A stretch of 64,000 bases of DNA, taken from positions 434,001 through 498,000 of the forward strand of contig NZ_JAJHVV010000002.1 of the NCBI RefSeq assembly GCF_023145695.1, given 5' to 3'. This DNA is from Vibrio amylolyticus. GTDB taxonomy: Bacteria; Pseudomonadota; Gammaproteobacteria; Enterobacterales; Vibrionaceae. Below, in pieces: positions 20,306 to 29,965 of the stretch. The notes beneath the pieces were generated by a model. The model saw only the letters and a list, made by a program, of their open reading frames with translations. It made no database searches and had not been told where the DNA came from. The translations under genes were made by a program, and so were the position numbers. Each line of letters begins with the position of its first letter. The stretch's first letter is position 1.

Positions 20306-21046
20306 ATGAATCCAGCACGCAATGAAAAGAAGCTTGAAAAGCCACACTCTTGGTCTCAGCTTAAAAATGGCGAGTGGGTGAATAGTGCTATTCAAACACG
20401 CCTTGATGAGTGGTGTCCAAAGTTATTTGGCTATCATATGCTTAAGCTTGGTGGATTAAGCTGCGAGTTATCCAGTCAACACAGTAATATTCAGCATCAA
20501 GTTAATCTAGATATTCAAAACCCACTACACAATGTGATTGCGGATGGCTATGACTTGCCATTTTTAGAAAAAAGTTTTGATGCAGTTGTGATGGCCCATC
20601 AACTTGATTACTGCAATGACCCGCACAGGATGCTTAGAGAAGTCGATAGAGTGATGATCGACGATGGCTACATCATTATCACGGGTTTCAACCCGATTAG
20701 TGTCACGGGGCTGACGAGCTTTTTCCCATGGCGAAAAAACAATCTTCCTTGGAGTGGGCGGATGTTTACACCGCATCGAGTTAAAGATTGGCTAGGGTTA
20801 TTGAATTATCAAGTGATTGAGAGTGATACCTTTGCGTTATTTCCTATGCAAAAATATCAGACAGTTTGGACATGGTGTGAAAACGCGTTAGGCGACTGGA
20901 TAAGCCCACTAGGAAGTTTGTATTTTATTGTTGCGCGTAAGAGAACGTATCCGCTTAAACCGATTAAGCCTCACTGGCGACTGAAGAGAAAACTGTCACC
21001 AGTGAGTGTGAACTATCGGGTTAACCGAGTTATTGATAAAGATTAA
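20306..21046 (+). CDS. yafS: YafS-like SAM-dependent methyltransferase
   Basis: A 246-residue class I methyltransferase of unknown substrate. The SAM fold is seen in [48 protein letters not shown] (motifs around the acidic loop and post-I region) and the Met-11-like tail. Gene order gloB-yafS-rnhA-dnaQ is the same as in E. coli, and this supports the symbol. The ATG has AGG six bases upstream. The last four bases, TTAA, are shared with the convergent rnhA gene and give both genes their stop codon. Confidence 0.8.
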   Translation: MNPARNEKKLEKPHSWSQLKNGEWVNSAIQTRLDEWCPKLFGYHMLKLGGLSCELSSQHSNIQHQVNLDIQNPLHNVIADGYDLPFLEKSFDAVVMAHQLDYCNDPHRMLREVDRVMIDDGYIIITGFNPISVTGLTSFFPWRKNNLPWSGRMFTPHRVKDWLGLLNYQVIESDTFALFPMQKYQTVWTWCENALGDWISPLGSLYFIVARKRTYPLKPIKPHWRLKRKLSPVSVNYRVNRVIDKD

Positions 21047-21507
21047 CTCGCTTCGTAGCCAGTATCTTCTTCTGTTGGGTTTTCAGCCGCAGCGCGTGCA
21101 AGATCATCACACATTTCATTTTCTCTGTGCCCTGCATGGCCTTTAACCCAACGCCAATCTACCTTATGGCGAGCGGTTTCTTTATCGAGTGCTTGCCATA
21201 AATCTGCATTCTTAACTGGCTTTTTGGCCGATGTTTGCCAGCCACGCTTTTTCCAGTTGTGTATCCATTGGGTAATGCCTTGTCTCACATATTGGCTATC
21301 TGTCGTGAGAATGACGTCACAAGACTCCTTTAGCGTTTGAAGAGCGACAACCGCTGCCAACATTTCCATGCGGTTGTTCGTTGTTAACGTATAGCCTTTC
21401 GCGAGTGTCTTTTCGGTGTTTTTATAGCGCAGGACGACACCATACCCACCAGGTCCCGGATTGCCAAGACAAGAGCCGTCAGTGAAAATTTCCACTTGTT
21501 TCGTCAT
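21043..21507 (-). CDS. rnhA: RnhA, ribonuclease HI
   Basis: A 154-residue nuclease that cuts the RNA strand of RNA-DNA hybrids, removing R-loops and primers. The catalytic residues have E. coli numbering: Asp10 ([14 protein letters not shown]), Glu48 (NNRMEMLAA) and Asp70 (LTTDSQYV). The basic protrusion ([18 protein letters not shown]) and the [14 protein letters not shown] motif are also present. It is divergent from dnaQ (57 bp between starts) and overlaps yafS by four bases at the stop codons. Confidence 0.97.
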   Translation of the reverse strand: MTKQVEIFTDGSCLGNPGPGGYGVVLRYKNTEKTLAKGYTLTTNNRMEMLAAVVALQTLKESCDVILTTDSQYVRQGITQWIHNWKKRGWQTSAKKPVKNADLWQALDKETARHKVDWRWVKGHAGHRENEMCDDLARAAAENPTEEDTGYEAS

Positions 21508-21563
21508 GATTTGATACTATTGGGTTAAGCACATTATTCACATAGTCTGACACACAATTAAAT

Positions 21564-22307
21564 ATGAATACCAGTAACAATTTAGAGCACAAACGCATCA
21601 TCGTTCTCGATACCGAAACGACAGGTATGAATAGAGAGGGTGGCCCGACTTACCAAGGGCACCGAATTATTGAAATTGGTGCGGTAGAGATCATCAATCG
21701 TAAGCTTACGGGGCGGCACTTTCACGTTTATATAAAGCCGGATCGTGAGATTCAGCCCGATGCGATAGAAGTTCACGGTATTACCGATGAATTCTTGAAG
21801 GATAAGCCGACTTATCAAGAGGTGCATCAGGAGTTTATTGAGTTTATTAAAGATTCAGTTCTCGTTGCCCATAATGCACCCTTCGATGTGGGCTTTATGG
21901 ATCATGAATTTCGGATGTTTGATAGTAATGCGGGTCAAACCACCGATTATTGTGAGGTTCTCGATACACTGGCAATGGCAAAGCGTATGCCGAATATGCC
22001 AGCCAGAAAAAACCTCGATTCATTAGCTAAACATTACACCATCGACACCTCTGCTCGTATTCTTCACGGCGCATTGCTCGATGCTGAGATCCTGGCTGAC
22101 GTCTATATAGCGATGACGGGGGGACAAACCTCACTGCAGTTCAGTTCAGAGGCTGGTGGCATTAGCGGTGTGGCGATAAAACGCATTGCAGAGGGGAGAA
22201 AAGCGCTAAAGGTTTTGCTAGCAACAGCCGATGAAGTAGAAGCACACCAAGAAAGGCTTGATATTGTAGAGAAAAGTGGCAGCTGTCTGTGGCGACAAGA
22301 GTCTTAG
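21564..22307 (+). CDS. dnaQ: DnaQ, DNA polymerase III epsilon (proofreading) subunit
   Basis: A 247-residue DEDDh 3'-5' exonuclease that proofreads for DnaE. ExoI motif is LDTETTGM (Asp16, Glu18), ExoII is VAHNAPFDVGFMDHEF, and ExoIII is LHGALLDAEILADVYI. The C-terminal region after about residue 190 is the flexible part that binds alpha, less conserved as expected. It is divergent from rnhA as in E. coli. A 15-bp tandem repeat starts 14 bp after its stop. Confidence 0.96.
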   Translation: MNTSNNLEHKRIIVLDTETTGMNREGGPTYQGHRIIEIGAVEIINRKLTGRHFHVYIKPDREIQPDAIEVHGITDEFLKDKPTYQEVHQEFIEFIKDSVLVAHNAPFDVGFMDHEFRMFDSNAGQTTDYCEVLDTLAMAKRMPNMPARKNLDSLAKHYTIDTSARILHGALLDAEILADVYIAMTGGQTSLQFSSEAGGISGVAIKRIAEGRKALKVLLATADEVEAHQERLDIVEKSGSCLWRQES

Positions 22308-22321
22308 CTAATAAGATAATG

Positions 22322-22411
22322 GCCGTTAGAAATAGAGCGACTGGAAATACGGCTACTGAAAATATAGCGACTAGAAAGTCAGCCACTTAAAATATCAATA
22401 CTGTAGATACC
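22322..22411 (+). repeat. 15-bp tandem repeat, five clear copies plus one decayed
   Basis: Units begin at 22322, 22337, 22352, 22367 and 22382, each exactly 15 bp, with consensus close to GCGACTRGAAATAYA; a sixth weaker unit covers 22397-22411. It fills most of the 150-bp gap between dnaQ and the next gene. Read from an ATG at 22319 it encodes a 23-residue peptide of five-residue repeats (ATGNT, ATENI, ATRKS), but there is no ribosome site, so I do not call it a gene. Confidence 0.8.
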
Positions 22412-22457
22412 GCTACCAGACTGAAACCATTGTGATATTGCGCAAATAGGAGAGAAA

Positions 22458-23711
22458 ATGTTAAGGATTCTAATTACATTCATGAGCCTGTTCATGTGTG
22501 TCAGTCAGAGCTTTGCGCGTACACCCTCTTCAATGTCTTTACTTGATAACCGTTTTCGTGTCGATCCCACAATCAAACAGGTGACGTTTGTTATTTATCG
22601 AGAGCACCCCTCGCAGCCTGTTGTTTTAGTTAGGCCTGATGGAAAAAAATACTACTCTTGGCGTAGCCCCGATAATGTGAAGTGGTATCAAGAGACCGCG
22701 ATGGATATCATCTCGATTGAAAACCCGATGCCAGGACCATGGCAGGCCGTCGGGAAAGTAACGCCAAAAAATCAAATTCTACTCATTTCTCACCTTGCTT
22801 TAGAGAGTGACCGCTTTCCTGCTCGACTTTATCAAGGAGAAGAAATTAAATTTACGGCAAAGTTAACTTCTGATGGTGAGCCTTTGGTATTGCGTGATTT
22901 TCTTGATCGGGTGAACTTGAAGATAACGTTTACTAAATTTATTGAAAATGAAGAAGATCTCATTAAAGAGGCGAGGCCGGTCGCGGAAGTGATAGGCGTG
23001 TTTGCTGATGATGGGACTGGCTTAGATGAGGTGCCTGGTGACGGGGTATTTACTGCGGCAATCCCTATTAGTTCTCAACCAGGGAAATATAGAGTTAGGA
23101 TCACCTCAGGAAATGGAATATTTCTGCGCGCTCAAGAGCAAGAAGTACTTGTCTACCCAACTCCGATTCAGCATACCTTTATTCAATCTAGAGATAGCGA
23201 AGTCGCAAACCAGATTGTCATTTCTGGTGAACAGGGAATGATAAAACCAGGCTCGCTCGCGGCACAGATAGAGCATTGGAATTCAAAAGATGAACTCATC
23301 TCCGTATCAGGAAGCGCAATAGAAGAGAGTAGTAAGCTTGAAATGAGTATCCCTAGCAGCGACGTTGTAGGAAATTATCGTTGGGGTGGAAAGGTATTTG
23401 CGACCGATATGGCCACAGAGAGGCCACTTTCATTCACTTTAAGTGAGCAGACCTATAGCGTTCTTGATGAAGTCGATTTTGAACAAACTCGTTTAATTCA
23501 GGAAGAACAAGAACGTATACAGAAGAAGTTGCTAGAAGAGCAGATGATGAAAGAGGCCAAAGAGGCTGCTCGTATGCGAAGCATGATAATCATTGCTGTT
23601 GGTAATGTCCTCGCTATCCTGATTGGTTTAGGGGTTTGGTTTGTAAGACGTAAATTGAATGCAACTAAAGTGGCACTGCCTGAAATGCAATTGGACATGC
23701 CGAAGAAATAA
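22458..23711 (+). CDS. TIGR03503-like exported protein with C-terminal membrane anchor
   Basis: A 417-residue protein resembling the uncharacterised TIGR03503 family of Vibrio and relatives. It has a signal peptide (about 1-20, ending QSFA), a large periplasmic beta-rich region with repeated Ig-like or sugar-binding style segments (one contains DDGTGLDEVPGDGVFTAAIP), a charged helical stretch about 345-375 (rich in E, Q, K), one membrane helix (MIIIAVGNVLAILIGLGVWF) and a short basic cytosolic tail. A strong AGGAGAG ribosome site precedes the ATG. No enzymatic motif is recognisable. It converges with fadE over a shared terminator. Confidence 0.72.
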   Translation: MLRILITFMSLFMCVSQSFARTPSSMSLLDNRFRVDPTIKQVTFVIYREHPSQPVVLVRPDGKKYYSWRSPDNVKWYQETAMDIISIENPMPGPWQAVGKVTPKNQILLISHLALESDRFPARLYQGEEIKFTAKLTSDGEPLVLRDFLDRVNLKITFTKFIENEEDLIKEARPVAEVIGVFADDGTGLDEVPGDGVFTAAIPISSQPGKYRVRITSGNGIFLRAQEQEVLVYPTPIQHTFIQSRDSEVANQIVISGEQGMIKPGSLAAQIEHWNSKDELISVSGSAIEESSKLEMSIPSSDVVGNYRWGGKVFATDMATERPLSFTLSEQTYSVLDEVDFEQTRLIQEEQERIQKKLLEEQMMKEAKEAARMRSMIIIAVGNVLAILIGLGVWFVRRKLNATKVALPEMQLDMPKK

Positions 23712-23742
23712 AAGAAATAGAAATATAACAAACAGATATAAA

Positions 23743-23793
23743 AATAGAGAAAGGCGGTAAACTGATCGATTCAGTTTACCGCCTTTCTCTATT
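23743..23793. terminator. bidirectional terminator with perfect 23-bp stem
   Basis: A perfect inverted repeat (23743-23765 with 23771-23793) with a 5-base loop lies between the convergent TIGR03503-like gene and fadE. It begins with A-rich sequence (AATAGAGAAAGG) and ends in the T-rich complement, so it can serve both strands. Confidence 0.88.
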
Positions 23794-23836
23794 GTGGAGC
23801 ATTGTGGAAGTTTAACTCGCCAAACAATATCGAATA

Positions 23837-26284
23837 TTAAGCGACATTACCCATGTTTGGCTGCATTGGCTTTACCGCTGCTAGCTCCTCCGATTCAAAG
23901 TCATCAACGTTGATAACATAGAGACGTTCTTCTTCAGCTTTCACGAGAAGTTCCGCTTCAGACTCGCTGATAAGTTTGTTCTCTAAACCAAGTGCTGCAA
24001 CCTTATCCAGTGCTAGGAAGGCACGGCGTTGCGAAAGCCCTTTACAGACTTTATCAAAGATAGGTTCGGCTTGAAGAATAGTTTCCAGCGCTTTCTCTAC
24101 ACGTCCAACTGGGTTAAATGGTGTATCTTCAAGGTACTGATTACGGCCGATGCGTGAACGCGTTGCACTCGGTGTTTGGATGATTTTGGCCACCTTGCTA
24201 TCGAGCTTGTCACTTGGTGATCGACGAACTCGACCAAATGGAAGAATAAGCAAACGAAGCGCTTTAGCAATGATCTTATTAGGGAAGTTAGCTAAGAATT
24301 CGTCAATAGCAACCTCTGTTTGTTGCAAGCTGTCTTGCAGCCCCCAATCCACCATCGCTTTATCTTCTTGTGGACGTCCCTCTTCATCAAAGCGCTTTAA
24401 CGTTGCAGAGCTAAGGTAAAGCTGACTCAGAATATCACCAAGGCGGGCTGACATACGCTCTTTACGTTTCAGTGAGCCACCCAACACCACCATGGAGATA
24501 TCAGATAGTAATGCCATGTTGGCACTGTAACGATTGAGCTGTTGGTAATAACGTTTGGTGAAGTCTGTCGTTGGCGCTTCCGATCCATAGCCATCTACCA
24601 GACCAAGCCATAGGCTTCGAGTAAAATTACTCATGGTGAAAGTCACGTGGCCTGCTAAAGCTTTATCAAACTTTTCTAAAGCGTTTGAATCCGTAGAGTA
24701 GGCGGCGTTCATCTCATCAAGGACATATGGGTGACAACGAATTGCCCCTTGGCCATAGATGATCAGTGAACGAGTAAGAATATTGGCACCTTCAACGGTA
24801 ATAGCAATCGGAGAACCTTGATAGCCACGCGCTAAAAAGTTAGATGGCCCTAAGCAGATCCCTTTACCGCCGACAATATCCATCGCATCAATAATGCTGC
24901 GTTGACCACGGTGGGTACAGTGGTATTTAACGATTGCTGAAATAACGGAAGGCTTCTGCCCAAGGTCGATACCAGCAACAGTCAAGCTACTTGCTGCATC
25001 CATCACATATGCATTGCCTGCAAGGCGTGCAAGTGGTTCCTCAACCCCTTCCATCTGTCCAATTGGCTGTTTGAATTGACGGCGGATACGAGCATAAGCC
25101 CCAGTTGCAAGTGCCGCAGATTTAATACCACCTGTTGAGTTTGAAGGCAGAGTAATACCGCGTCCTACCGATAAGCACTCAACTAACATACGCCAGCCTT
25201 GACCTGCCATTTTTTCACCACCGATGATGAAATCGATAGGAACAAAGATATCTTTACCTTGGGTAGGCCCATTTTGGAACGGTACGTTAAGAGGGAAGTG
25301 ACGGTTTCCAATCTCGATGCCTTTTAGGTCAGTTGGAATCAGCGCACAAGTAATGCCTAGCTCTTCCTTATCACCTAATAGACCATCAGGGTCACGCAGT
25401 TTGAAGGCCAAACCAAGCACTGTTGCGACAGGCGCAAGGGTGATATAGCGTTTGTTCCAAGTTAGGCGCATACCTAGAACCTGTTTACCTTTCCATTTGC
25501 CTTTGCAAACAACGCCATAATCAGGAATAGAGCCGGCGTCAGAACCTGCTTCAGGGCTAGTTAAAGCAAAACAAGGAATTTCTGTACCATCGGCTAAGCG
25601 TGGTAGGTAGTGATCTTTTTGTTCTTCTGTACCGTAGTGTTGCAGTAGCTCACCTGGGCCCAAAGAGTTAGGCACGCCCACTGTTGAAGATAACACGCTA
25701 GAAACACCGGTGAGTTTTTGTAGCACAAGAGATTGTGCATAAGCTGAGAACTCAAGCCCGCCGTATCTCTTTTTGATGATCATGGCAAAGAACTTGTGGT
25801 CTTTTAGGTATTGCCACACTTCTGGTGGAAGGTCTGCCAGTTCATGGGTGACTTGGTAGTCGTTAACCATGGCACACACTTCATTAACAGGGCCATCTAA
25901 AAATTCTTGTTCTTCTTTAGACAGTTTAGGTGCGGCGATGTTGTGGAGTTCTTTCCAATTTGGTTTGCCTTTAAACAGCTCCGCCTCCCACCAAACAGTA
26001 CCAGCATCTAACGCCTCTTTTTCTGTTTGAGACATCGCGGGTAAGACTTTCTTAAAAACAGTCAAAGCTCGTTGACTAATCACGGACTGTCGTACCGATG
26101 GCATGGTAAATAGTACGCTAGTTGCCAAGAAAAGTGCCCAGCTGATATGTCCCGCTGCCCCCCAAATTGACAAAGCAATCAGAGTGGCACCAAGCGCGAT
26201 AATAGAGAGGAATAAAGAGCTTCGATGGTATAAACAAAGCATGAGGACAGCTGTGAAACTGATTATAGAGAGCAAGATTTCCAT
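23837..26284 (-). CDS. fadE: FadE, acyl-CoA dehydrogenase
   Basis: An 815-residue membrane-associated flavoenzyme catalysing the first step of fatty acid beta-oxidation (acyl-CoA to trans-2-enoyl-CoA). The N-terminal 60 residues hold two hydrophobic helices typical of the long FadE type. The acyl-CoA dehydrogenase core follows, with [15 protein letters not shown] (FAD/substrate loop) and the [18 protein letters not shown] region, then a ~200-residue C-terminal extension. E. coli FadE is 814 residues. It is next to gmhA and yafJ as in E. coli. A FadR-like operator lies 44 bp upstream of the start. Confidence 0.95.
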   Translation of the reverse strand: MEILLSIISFTAVLMLCLYHRSSLFLSIIALGATLIALSIWGAAGHISWALFLATSVLFTMPSVRQSVISQRALTVFKKVLPAMSQTEKEALDAGTVWWEAELFKGKPNWKELHNIAAPKLSKEEQEFLDGPVNEVCAMVNDYQVTHELADLPPEVWQYLKDHKFFAMIIKKRYGGLEFSAYAQSLVLQKLTGVSSVLSSTVGVPNSLGPGELLQHYGTEEQKDHYLPRLADGTEIPCFALTSPEAGSDAGSIPDYGVVCKGKWKGKQVLGMRLTWNKRYITLAPVATVLGLAFKLRDPDGLLGDKEELGITCALIPTDLKGIEIGNRHFPLNVPFQNGPTQGKDIFVPIDFIIGGEKMAGQGWRMLVECLSVGRGITLPSNSTGGIKSAALATGAYARIRRQFKQPIGQMEGVEEPLARLAGNAYVMDAASSLTVAGIDLGQKPSVISAIVKYHCTHRGQRSIIDAMDIVGGKGICLGPSNFLARGYQGSPIAITVEGANILTRSLIIYGQGAIRCHPYVLDEMNAAYSTDSNALEKFDKALAGHVTFTMSNFTRSLWLGLVDGYGSEAPTTDFTKRYYQQLNRYSANMALLSDISMVVLGGSLKRKERMSARLGDILSQLYLSSATLKRFDEEGRPQEDKAMVDWGLQDSLQQTEVAIDEFLANFPNKIIAKALRLLILPFGRVRRSPSDKLDSKVAKIIQTPSATRSRIGRNQYLEDTPFNPVGRVEKALETILQAEPIFDKVCKGLSQRRAFLALDKVAALGLENKLISESEAELLVKAEEERLYVINVDDFESEELAAVKPMQPNMGNVA

Positions 26285-26327
26285 GTTGTTTTCCTTTTAT
26301 AGCACGACTATCGCGCTGTAATCTTGT

Positions 26328-26344
26328 AAGAGGTCTAACCAGTT
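26328..26344 (-). promoter_or_regulatory. candidate FadR operator upstream of fadE
   Basis: The 17-bp sequence AAGAGGTCTAACCAGTT matches the known FadR operator pattern (AACTGGTCNGACCAGTT) at about 14 of 17 positions, including the central GGTC..ACC. It is placed 44 bp before the fadE start, where FadR represses fad genes in relatives. Assignment is by pattern only. Confidence 0.55.
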
Positions 26345-26580
26345 AAGTGTAATCAATATATTAATAAAATGTAAAATGCCAATGTGGTTAAAAAGTGATC
26401 CAAGTAGAGTTAAAGTTCTAATTCTGGGCGGTGAGTAGAGATTTATGTTCACTATTGGAAGGATAAAATCGAATTCTTGCTGCCAAACTATCGACACTAG
26501 AATTTGTTTCAGTAAACTCGAAGGTATAAAGAGTCGTAACGGTTGTTACGTTTACTCCCACAACAATAAGAGATTTGGCC

Positions 26581-27156
26581 ATGTATCAGGACCTAATTAA
26601 AAGCGAATTAACAGAAGCTGCCGATGTACTGAATACCTTTTTATCGGATGACAAGAATTTAGCGCAGATAGAATCCGCTGCTAAGGTAATCGCAGACTCA
26701 TTTAAGCAAGGTGGCAAAGTTCTATCTTGTGGTAATGGTGGCTCTCATTGTGATGCGATGCACTTTGCTGAAGAGTTAACAGGGCGTTATCGTGAAAACC
26801 GTCCTGGTTACCCGGGTATTGCGATTTCAGACCCTAGTCATATTTCATGCGTGAGTAATGATTTTGGTTATGATTCTGTTTTCTCTCGTTATGTTGAAGC
26901 CGTCGGCTCATCAGGTGATGTTCTGTTTGGTTTATCAACTTCTGGCAATTCAGGTAACATTTTGAAAGCCATTGAAGCTGCGAAAGCTAAGGGAATGAAG
27001 ACGATTGCGTTAACTGGAAAAGATGGTGGAAAAATGGCGGGTCTCGCGGATATTGAGATTCGTGTGCCACATTTTGGTTACGCTGACCGCATCCAAGAGA
27101 TCCACATCAAGATCATCCATATTGTCATTCAGCTTATTGAAAAAGAGATGGCGTAA
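26581..27156 (+). CDS. gmhA: GmhA (LpcA), sedoheptulose 7-phosphate isomerase
   Basis: A 191-residue SIS-domain enzyme that converts sedoheptulose 7-phosphate to D-glycero-D-manno-heptose 7-phosphate, the first step to ADP-heptose for the LPS inner core. The SIS fold is seen in [20 protein letters not shown] and [20 protein letters not shown], and the C-terminal [13 protein letters not shown] is conserved. The ATG at 26581 gives the family's usual length; the TTG two codons earlier is not needed. It is divergent from fadE, and yafJ follows on the same strand. Confidence 0.96.
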   Translation: MYQDLIKSELTEAADVLNTFLSDDKNLAQIESAAKVIADSFKQGGKVLSCGNGGSHCDAMHFAEELTGRYRENRPGYPGIAISDPSHISCVSNDFGYDSVFSRYVEAVGSSGDVLFGLSTSGNSGNILKAIEAAKAKGMKTIALTGKDGGKMAGLADIEIRVPHFGYADRIQEIHIKIIHIVIQLIEKEMA

Positions 27157-27192
27157 TTACGCTTGTTTTAGCTTAAAGGATTAAATGAGACT

Positions 27193-28035
27193 ATGTGTGA
27201 ATTGCTCGGAATGAGCGCGAATGTGCCGACCGATATTTGTTTTAGCTTTACCGGCCTGATTCAGAGAGGGGGCAATACGGGCCCGCATCGTGATGGATGG
27301 GGGATCACCTTTTATGAAGGAAAGGGGTTTCGAACCTTTAAAGATCCTCAGCCAAGTTGTGATTCTAAAATTGCCGAGTTAGTACAAAGTTACCCAATTA
27401 AAAGTCGCGCGGTGGTGAGCCATATTAGGCAAGCAAACCGTGGGTCAGTTAATTTAGAGAATACCCACCCCTTTACCCGAGAGCTTTGGGGGCGTTATTG
27501 GACGTTTGCTCATAATGGCCAGCTGTCGGATTACGATGACTTAGTCTCTGGACGCTTTCGCCCAGTTGGAGAAACGGACAGTGAGCTGACTTTCTGTTGG
27601 TTGTTAAAACAGCTGGAAGAGCGATACCCTGAGCCGCCGCAGGACATGGTTGGTGTGTTTCGTTTCATTGCCAAATGCTGCGATAAGCTTAAAGAGAAGG
27701 GCGTGTTTAACATGCTGTTGTCTGATGGTGAGTATGTAATGACATACTGTACGAATCATCTTTACTGGATCACTCGTAGAGCGCCTTTTGGTAAGGCAAG
27801 CTTGATTGATGAAGACGTCACAATTAACTTCTTAGAAGAGACCACTCCGAACGACGTGGTCACTGTTGTTGCGACTCAGCCACTAACGGATAACGAAGTT
27901 TGGCATCGAATGAAGCCAAGTGAATACGGTATTTTCCATTTTGGTGAGCTCATTGATGGGAACGCTCATCGATTAGAAGATATTGCTTTTGCAGAAGCGA
28001 AACCAAAGTCTCAAGCTCCGACAGAGCCGCTCTAA
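27193..28035 (+). CDS. yafJ: YafJ-like class II glutamine amidotransferase
   Basis: A 280-residue protein of the Ntn-type glutamine amidotransferase class II family. The catalytic Cys2 follows Met1 (MCELLGMSAN), and conserved segments are GPHRDGWGITFYEG, SHIRQANRG and FAHNGQLSDYDDL with GETDSELTF. No synthetase domain is fused, so the ammonia acceptor is unknown; some relatives act as stand-alone amidases. The pairing gmhA-yafJ is the same as in E. coli. It ends at a bidirectional terminator shared with purN. Confidence 0.88.
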   Translation: MCELLGMSANVPTDICFSFTGLIQRGGNTGPHRDGWGITFYEGKGFRTFKDPQPSCDSKIAELVQSYPIKSRAVVSHIRQANRGSVNLENTHPFTRELWGRYWTFAHNGQLSDYDDLVSGRFRPVGETDSELTFCWLLKQLEERYPEPPQDMVGVFRFIAKCCDKLKEKGVFNMLLSDGEYVMTYCTNHLYWITRRAPFGKASLIDEDVTINFLEETTPNDVVTVVATQPLTDNEVWHRMKPSEYGIFHFGELIDGNAHRLEDIAFAEAKPKSQAPTEPL

Positions 28036-28057
28036 CTTCTAGTTAAGCCGATAAAAG

Positions 28058-28090
28058 AAAAGGGTTGATGCTTACACATCAACCCTTTTG
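28058..28090. terminator. bidirectional terminator between yafJ and purN
   Basis: AAAAGGGTTGATG (28058-28070) pairs perfectly with CATCAACCCTTTT (28077-28089) around CTTACA. A-run on one side and T-run on the other serve both convergent genes. Confidence 0.88.
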
Positions 28091-28108
28091 CTATCTAATC
28101 AATTTACT

Positions 28109-28744
28109 CTATTGTGCGTAACCGTGAATGCCAAGCTTGTTACCATCTAAAAATGCTTTTCCACCTTCCATTTTCAGACGTCCTTCTACAAACCATTGAG
28201 CCACTAGAGGATAGATTTTATGTTCTTGTGTCTGAACGCGTTCAGTTAACACTTCGACATTATCTTCATCAAAGATTGGCACTTTTGCCTGCAGAATCAC
28301 TGGGCCGCCATCAAGTTGCTCAGTCACAAAGTGAACACTGGTGCCGTGCTCTTCATCACCCGCGTGAATAGCACGTTGGTAAGTGTTAAGGCCTGGGTAC
28401 TTTGGCAGTAGAGAAGGGTGAATGTTGATCATTCGACCTAGGAAGTGACGAACAAATTCGCCACTTAGTATACGCATATAGCCAGCTAGGATAATTAAGT
28501 CAGGTTGATATCCATCCATCTGACGCATCAATTCCCTGTCAAATGCGTCACGGGTATCAAAGGCTTTTGGATCAAGAAAGATACCATCAGCCCCTGCTTT
28601 TTTAGCTCGCTCTAGAGCATAAGCATCTGCTTTGTTTGAAAAAACAGCCGTTACTTTGCCACTATCAATACTGGTTTCGCAGGCATCGATAATCGCTTGC
28701 AAGTTCGAACCATTCCCTGAAACTAAAACAACAATGCTTTTCAT
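28109..28744 (-). CDS. purN: PurN, phosphoribosylglycinamide formyltransferase
   Basis: A 211-residue enzyme that formylates GAR with 10-formyl-THF in purine synthesis. Motifs are VLVSGNGSNLQAIIDAC (phosphate-binding), LAGYMRILSGEFV, INIHPSLLPKYPG with the catalytic Asn/His, and GTSVHFVTEQLDGGPVI with the catalytic Asp. The start at 28744 is three bases from the purM stop; a further upstream start would lie inside purM. It is the second gene of purMN. Confidence 0.96.
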   Translation of the reverse strand: MKSIVVLVSGNGSNLQAIIDACETSIDSGKVTAVFSNKADAYALERAKKAGADGIFLDPKAFDTRDAFDRELMRQMDGYQPDLIILAGYMRILSGEFVRHFLGRMINIHPSLLPKYPGLNTYQRAIHAGDEEHGTSVHFVTEQLDGGPVILQAKVPIFDEDNVEVLTERVQTQEHKIYPLVAQWFVEGRLKMEGGKAFLDGNKLGIHGYAQ

Positions 28745-28746
28745 AT

Positions 28747-29787
28747 CTACTTGATCTCTACCTGTTCTTCGCCAGCTTCTGCTTGAGCGATTTCGCCGAT
28801 AATCCATGCGTTTTCGCCTTCTTCTTTAAGAAGTGCAACCGCAGATTCAGCTTGAGCTTTAGGTAGCGCAACAACAAGACCAACACCACAGTTAAATGTA
28901 CGATACATTTCGTGCGTTGTTACGTTGCCTTTTTCTTGTAGCCAGTTGAAGATTGCAGGCCATTCCCAGCTTGAACCGTCAACGACTGCTTTTGTACCTT
29001 CAGGAAGTACACGTGGGATGTTTTCCCAGAAACCACCACCAGTGATGTGAGAGATCGCGTGGATATCGTGCTCTGCAATCATCTTAAGTGCTGATTTGAT
29101 GTAAATTCTTGTTGGTTCTAGTAGGTGCTCACCAATAGTGCGACCTTCTAGTTGCTCGTTCTTGTCTGCGCCAGAAACTTCAAGAATCTTACGGACAAGA
29201 GAGTAACCGTTTGAGTGTGGACCGCTAGAGCCAACAGCGATGAGTGCATCACCCGCAGCAACTTTCGTTCCATCAATAATGTCTTCTTTTTCTACCACGC
29301 CAACACAGAAGCCAGCTACGTCGTAGTCTTCGCCTTCGTACATGCCTGGCATTTCAGCTGTTTCGCCACCGATAAGTGAACAACCGGCTTGGATACAACC
29401 TTCAGCGATTCCAGTAACAACGTCTGCTGCTGTATCCACATCAAGCTTGCCTGTTGCGTAGTAATCTAGGAAGAATAGCGGCTCACCACCCTGAACAATT
29501 AGGTCGTTTACACACATAGCCACTAAATCGATTCCGATTGTGTCGTGTTTGTTCATATCCAGAGCAAGACGCAGTTTTGTACCTACGCCGTCAGTCCCTG
29601 ATACTAAAACAGGTTGTTTGTAGTTCGTTGGTAGCTCACATAGAGCACCGAATCCACCAATGCCACCCATAACTTCAGGGCGACGAGTGCGTTTTACTGC
29701 ACCTTTAATTCGGTCAACAAGCGCGTTGCCTGCATCAATATCAACACCAGCGTCTTTGTAGCTTAGAGAAGAGTTATTACCGCTCAC
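28747..29787 (-). CDS. purM: PurM, phosphoribosylaminoimidazole synthetase
   Basis: A 346-residue AIR synthetase closing the imidazole ring from FGAM with ATP. Motifs include [16 protein letters not shown] at the N-terminus, [36 protein letters not shown] and [18 protein letters not shown]. The start codon is GTG (29787), with an AGGA ribosome site upstream. It forms an operon with purN, and a perfect PurR palindrome lies 68-79 bp upstream of the start. Confidence 0.97.
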   Translation of the reverse strand: MSGNNSSLSYKDAGVDIDAGNALVDRIKGAVKRTRRPEVMGGIGGFGALCELPTNYKQPVLVSGTDGVGTKLRLALDMNKHDTIGIDLVAMCVNDLIVQGGEPLFFLDYYATGKLDVDTAADVVTGIAEGCIQAGCSLIGGETAEMPGMYEGEDYDVAGFCVGVVEKEDIIDGTKVAAGDALIAVGSSGPHSNGYSLVRKILEVSGADKNEQLEGRTIGEHLLEPTRIYIKSALKMIAEHDIHAISHITGGGFWENIPRVLPEGTKAVVDGSSWEWPAIFNWLQEKGNVTTHEMYRTFNCGVGLVVALPKAQAESAVALLKEEGENAWIIGEIAQAEAGEEQVEIK

Positions 29788-29854
29788 AGGGAAGTCCTCG
29801 GGTTTAAGTTGGATATGAAAACGGCGCTATTCTACCAGTGCTTAAACCTAAAGA

Positions 29855-29866
29855 GCAAACGTTTGC
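29855..29866 (-). promoter_or_regulatory. PurR operator for purMN
   Basis: GCAAACGTTTGC is a perfect palindrome matching the core of the PurR box (ACGCAAACGTTTGCGT), extended here to GAGCAAACGTTTGCGC. It lies between divergent purM and upp, about 70 bp from the purM start. It probably represses purMN; an effect on upp is possible but not shown. Confidence 0.8.
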
Positions 29867-29916
29867 GCGTGTTTTTTTATTGATCTCGTTAACCTGAATT
29901 TATTTTCGTTATCGTG

Positions 29917-29922
29917 TATAAT
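29917..29922 (+). promoter_or_regulatory. consensus -10 element for upp
   Basis: TATAAT lies 43 bp before the upp start in GTGTATAATCTGGCGG. The matching -35 is weak (CTGAAT about 17 bp upstream), so only the -10 is supported. Confidence 0.45.
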
Positions 29923-29965
29923 CTGGCGGTTTGTTTAAAAGTACCTAAAACTGTCGGAGAAGAAA

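Noticed and set aside
22319..22390. The 23-residue frame in the 15-bp repeat as a real gene
   Set aside because: No ribosome site and no known protein; reported only as an observation.
26297..26497. A 66-residue frame upstream of fadE on the same strand
   Set aside because: It covers the fadE operator region, has no ribosome site and no recognisable protein pattern.
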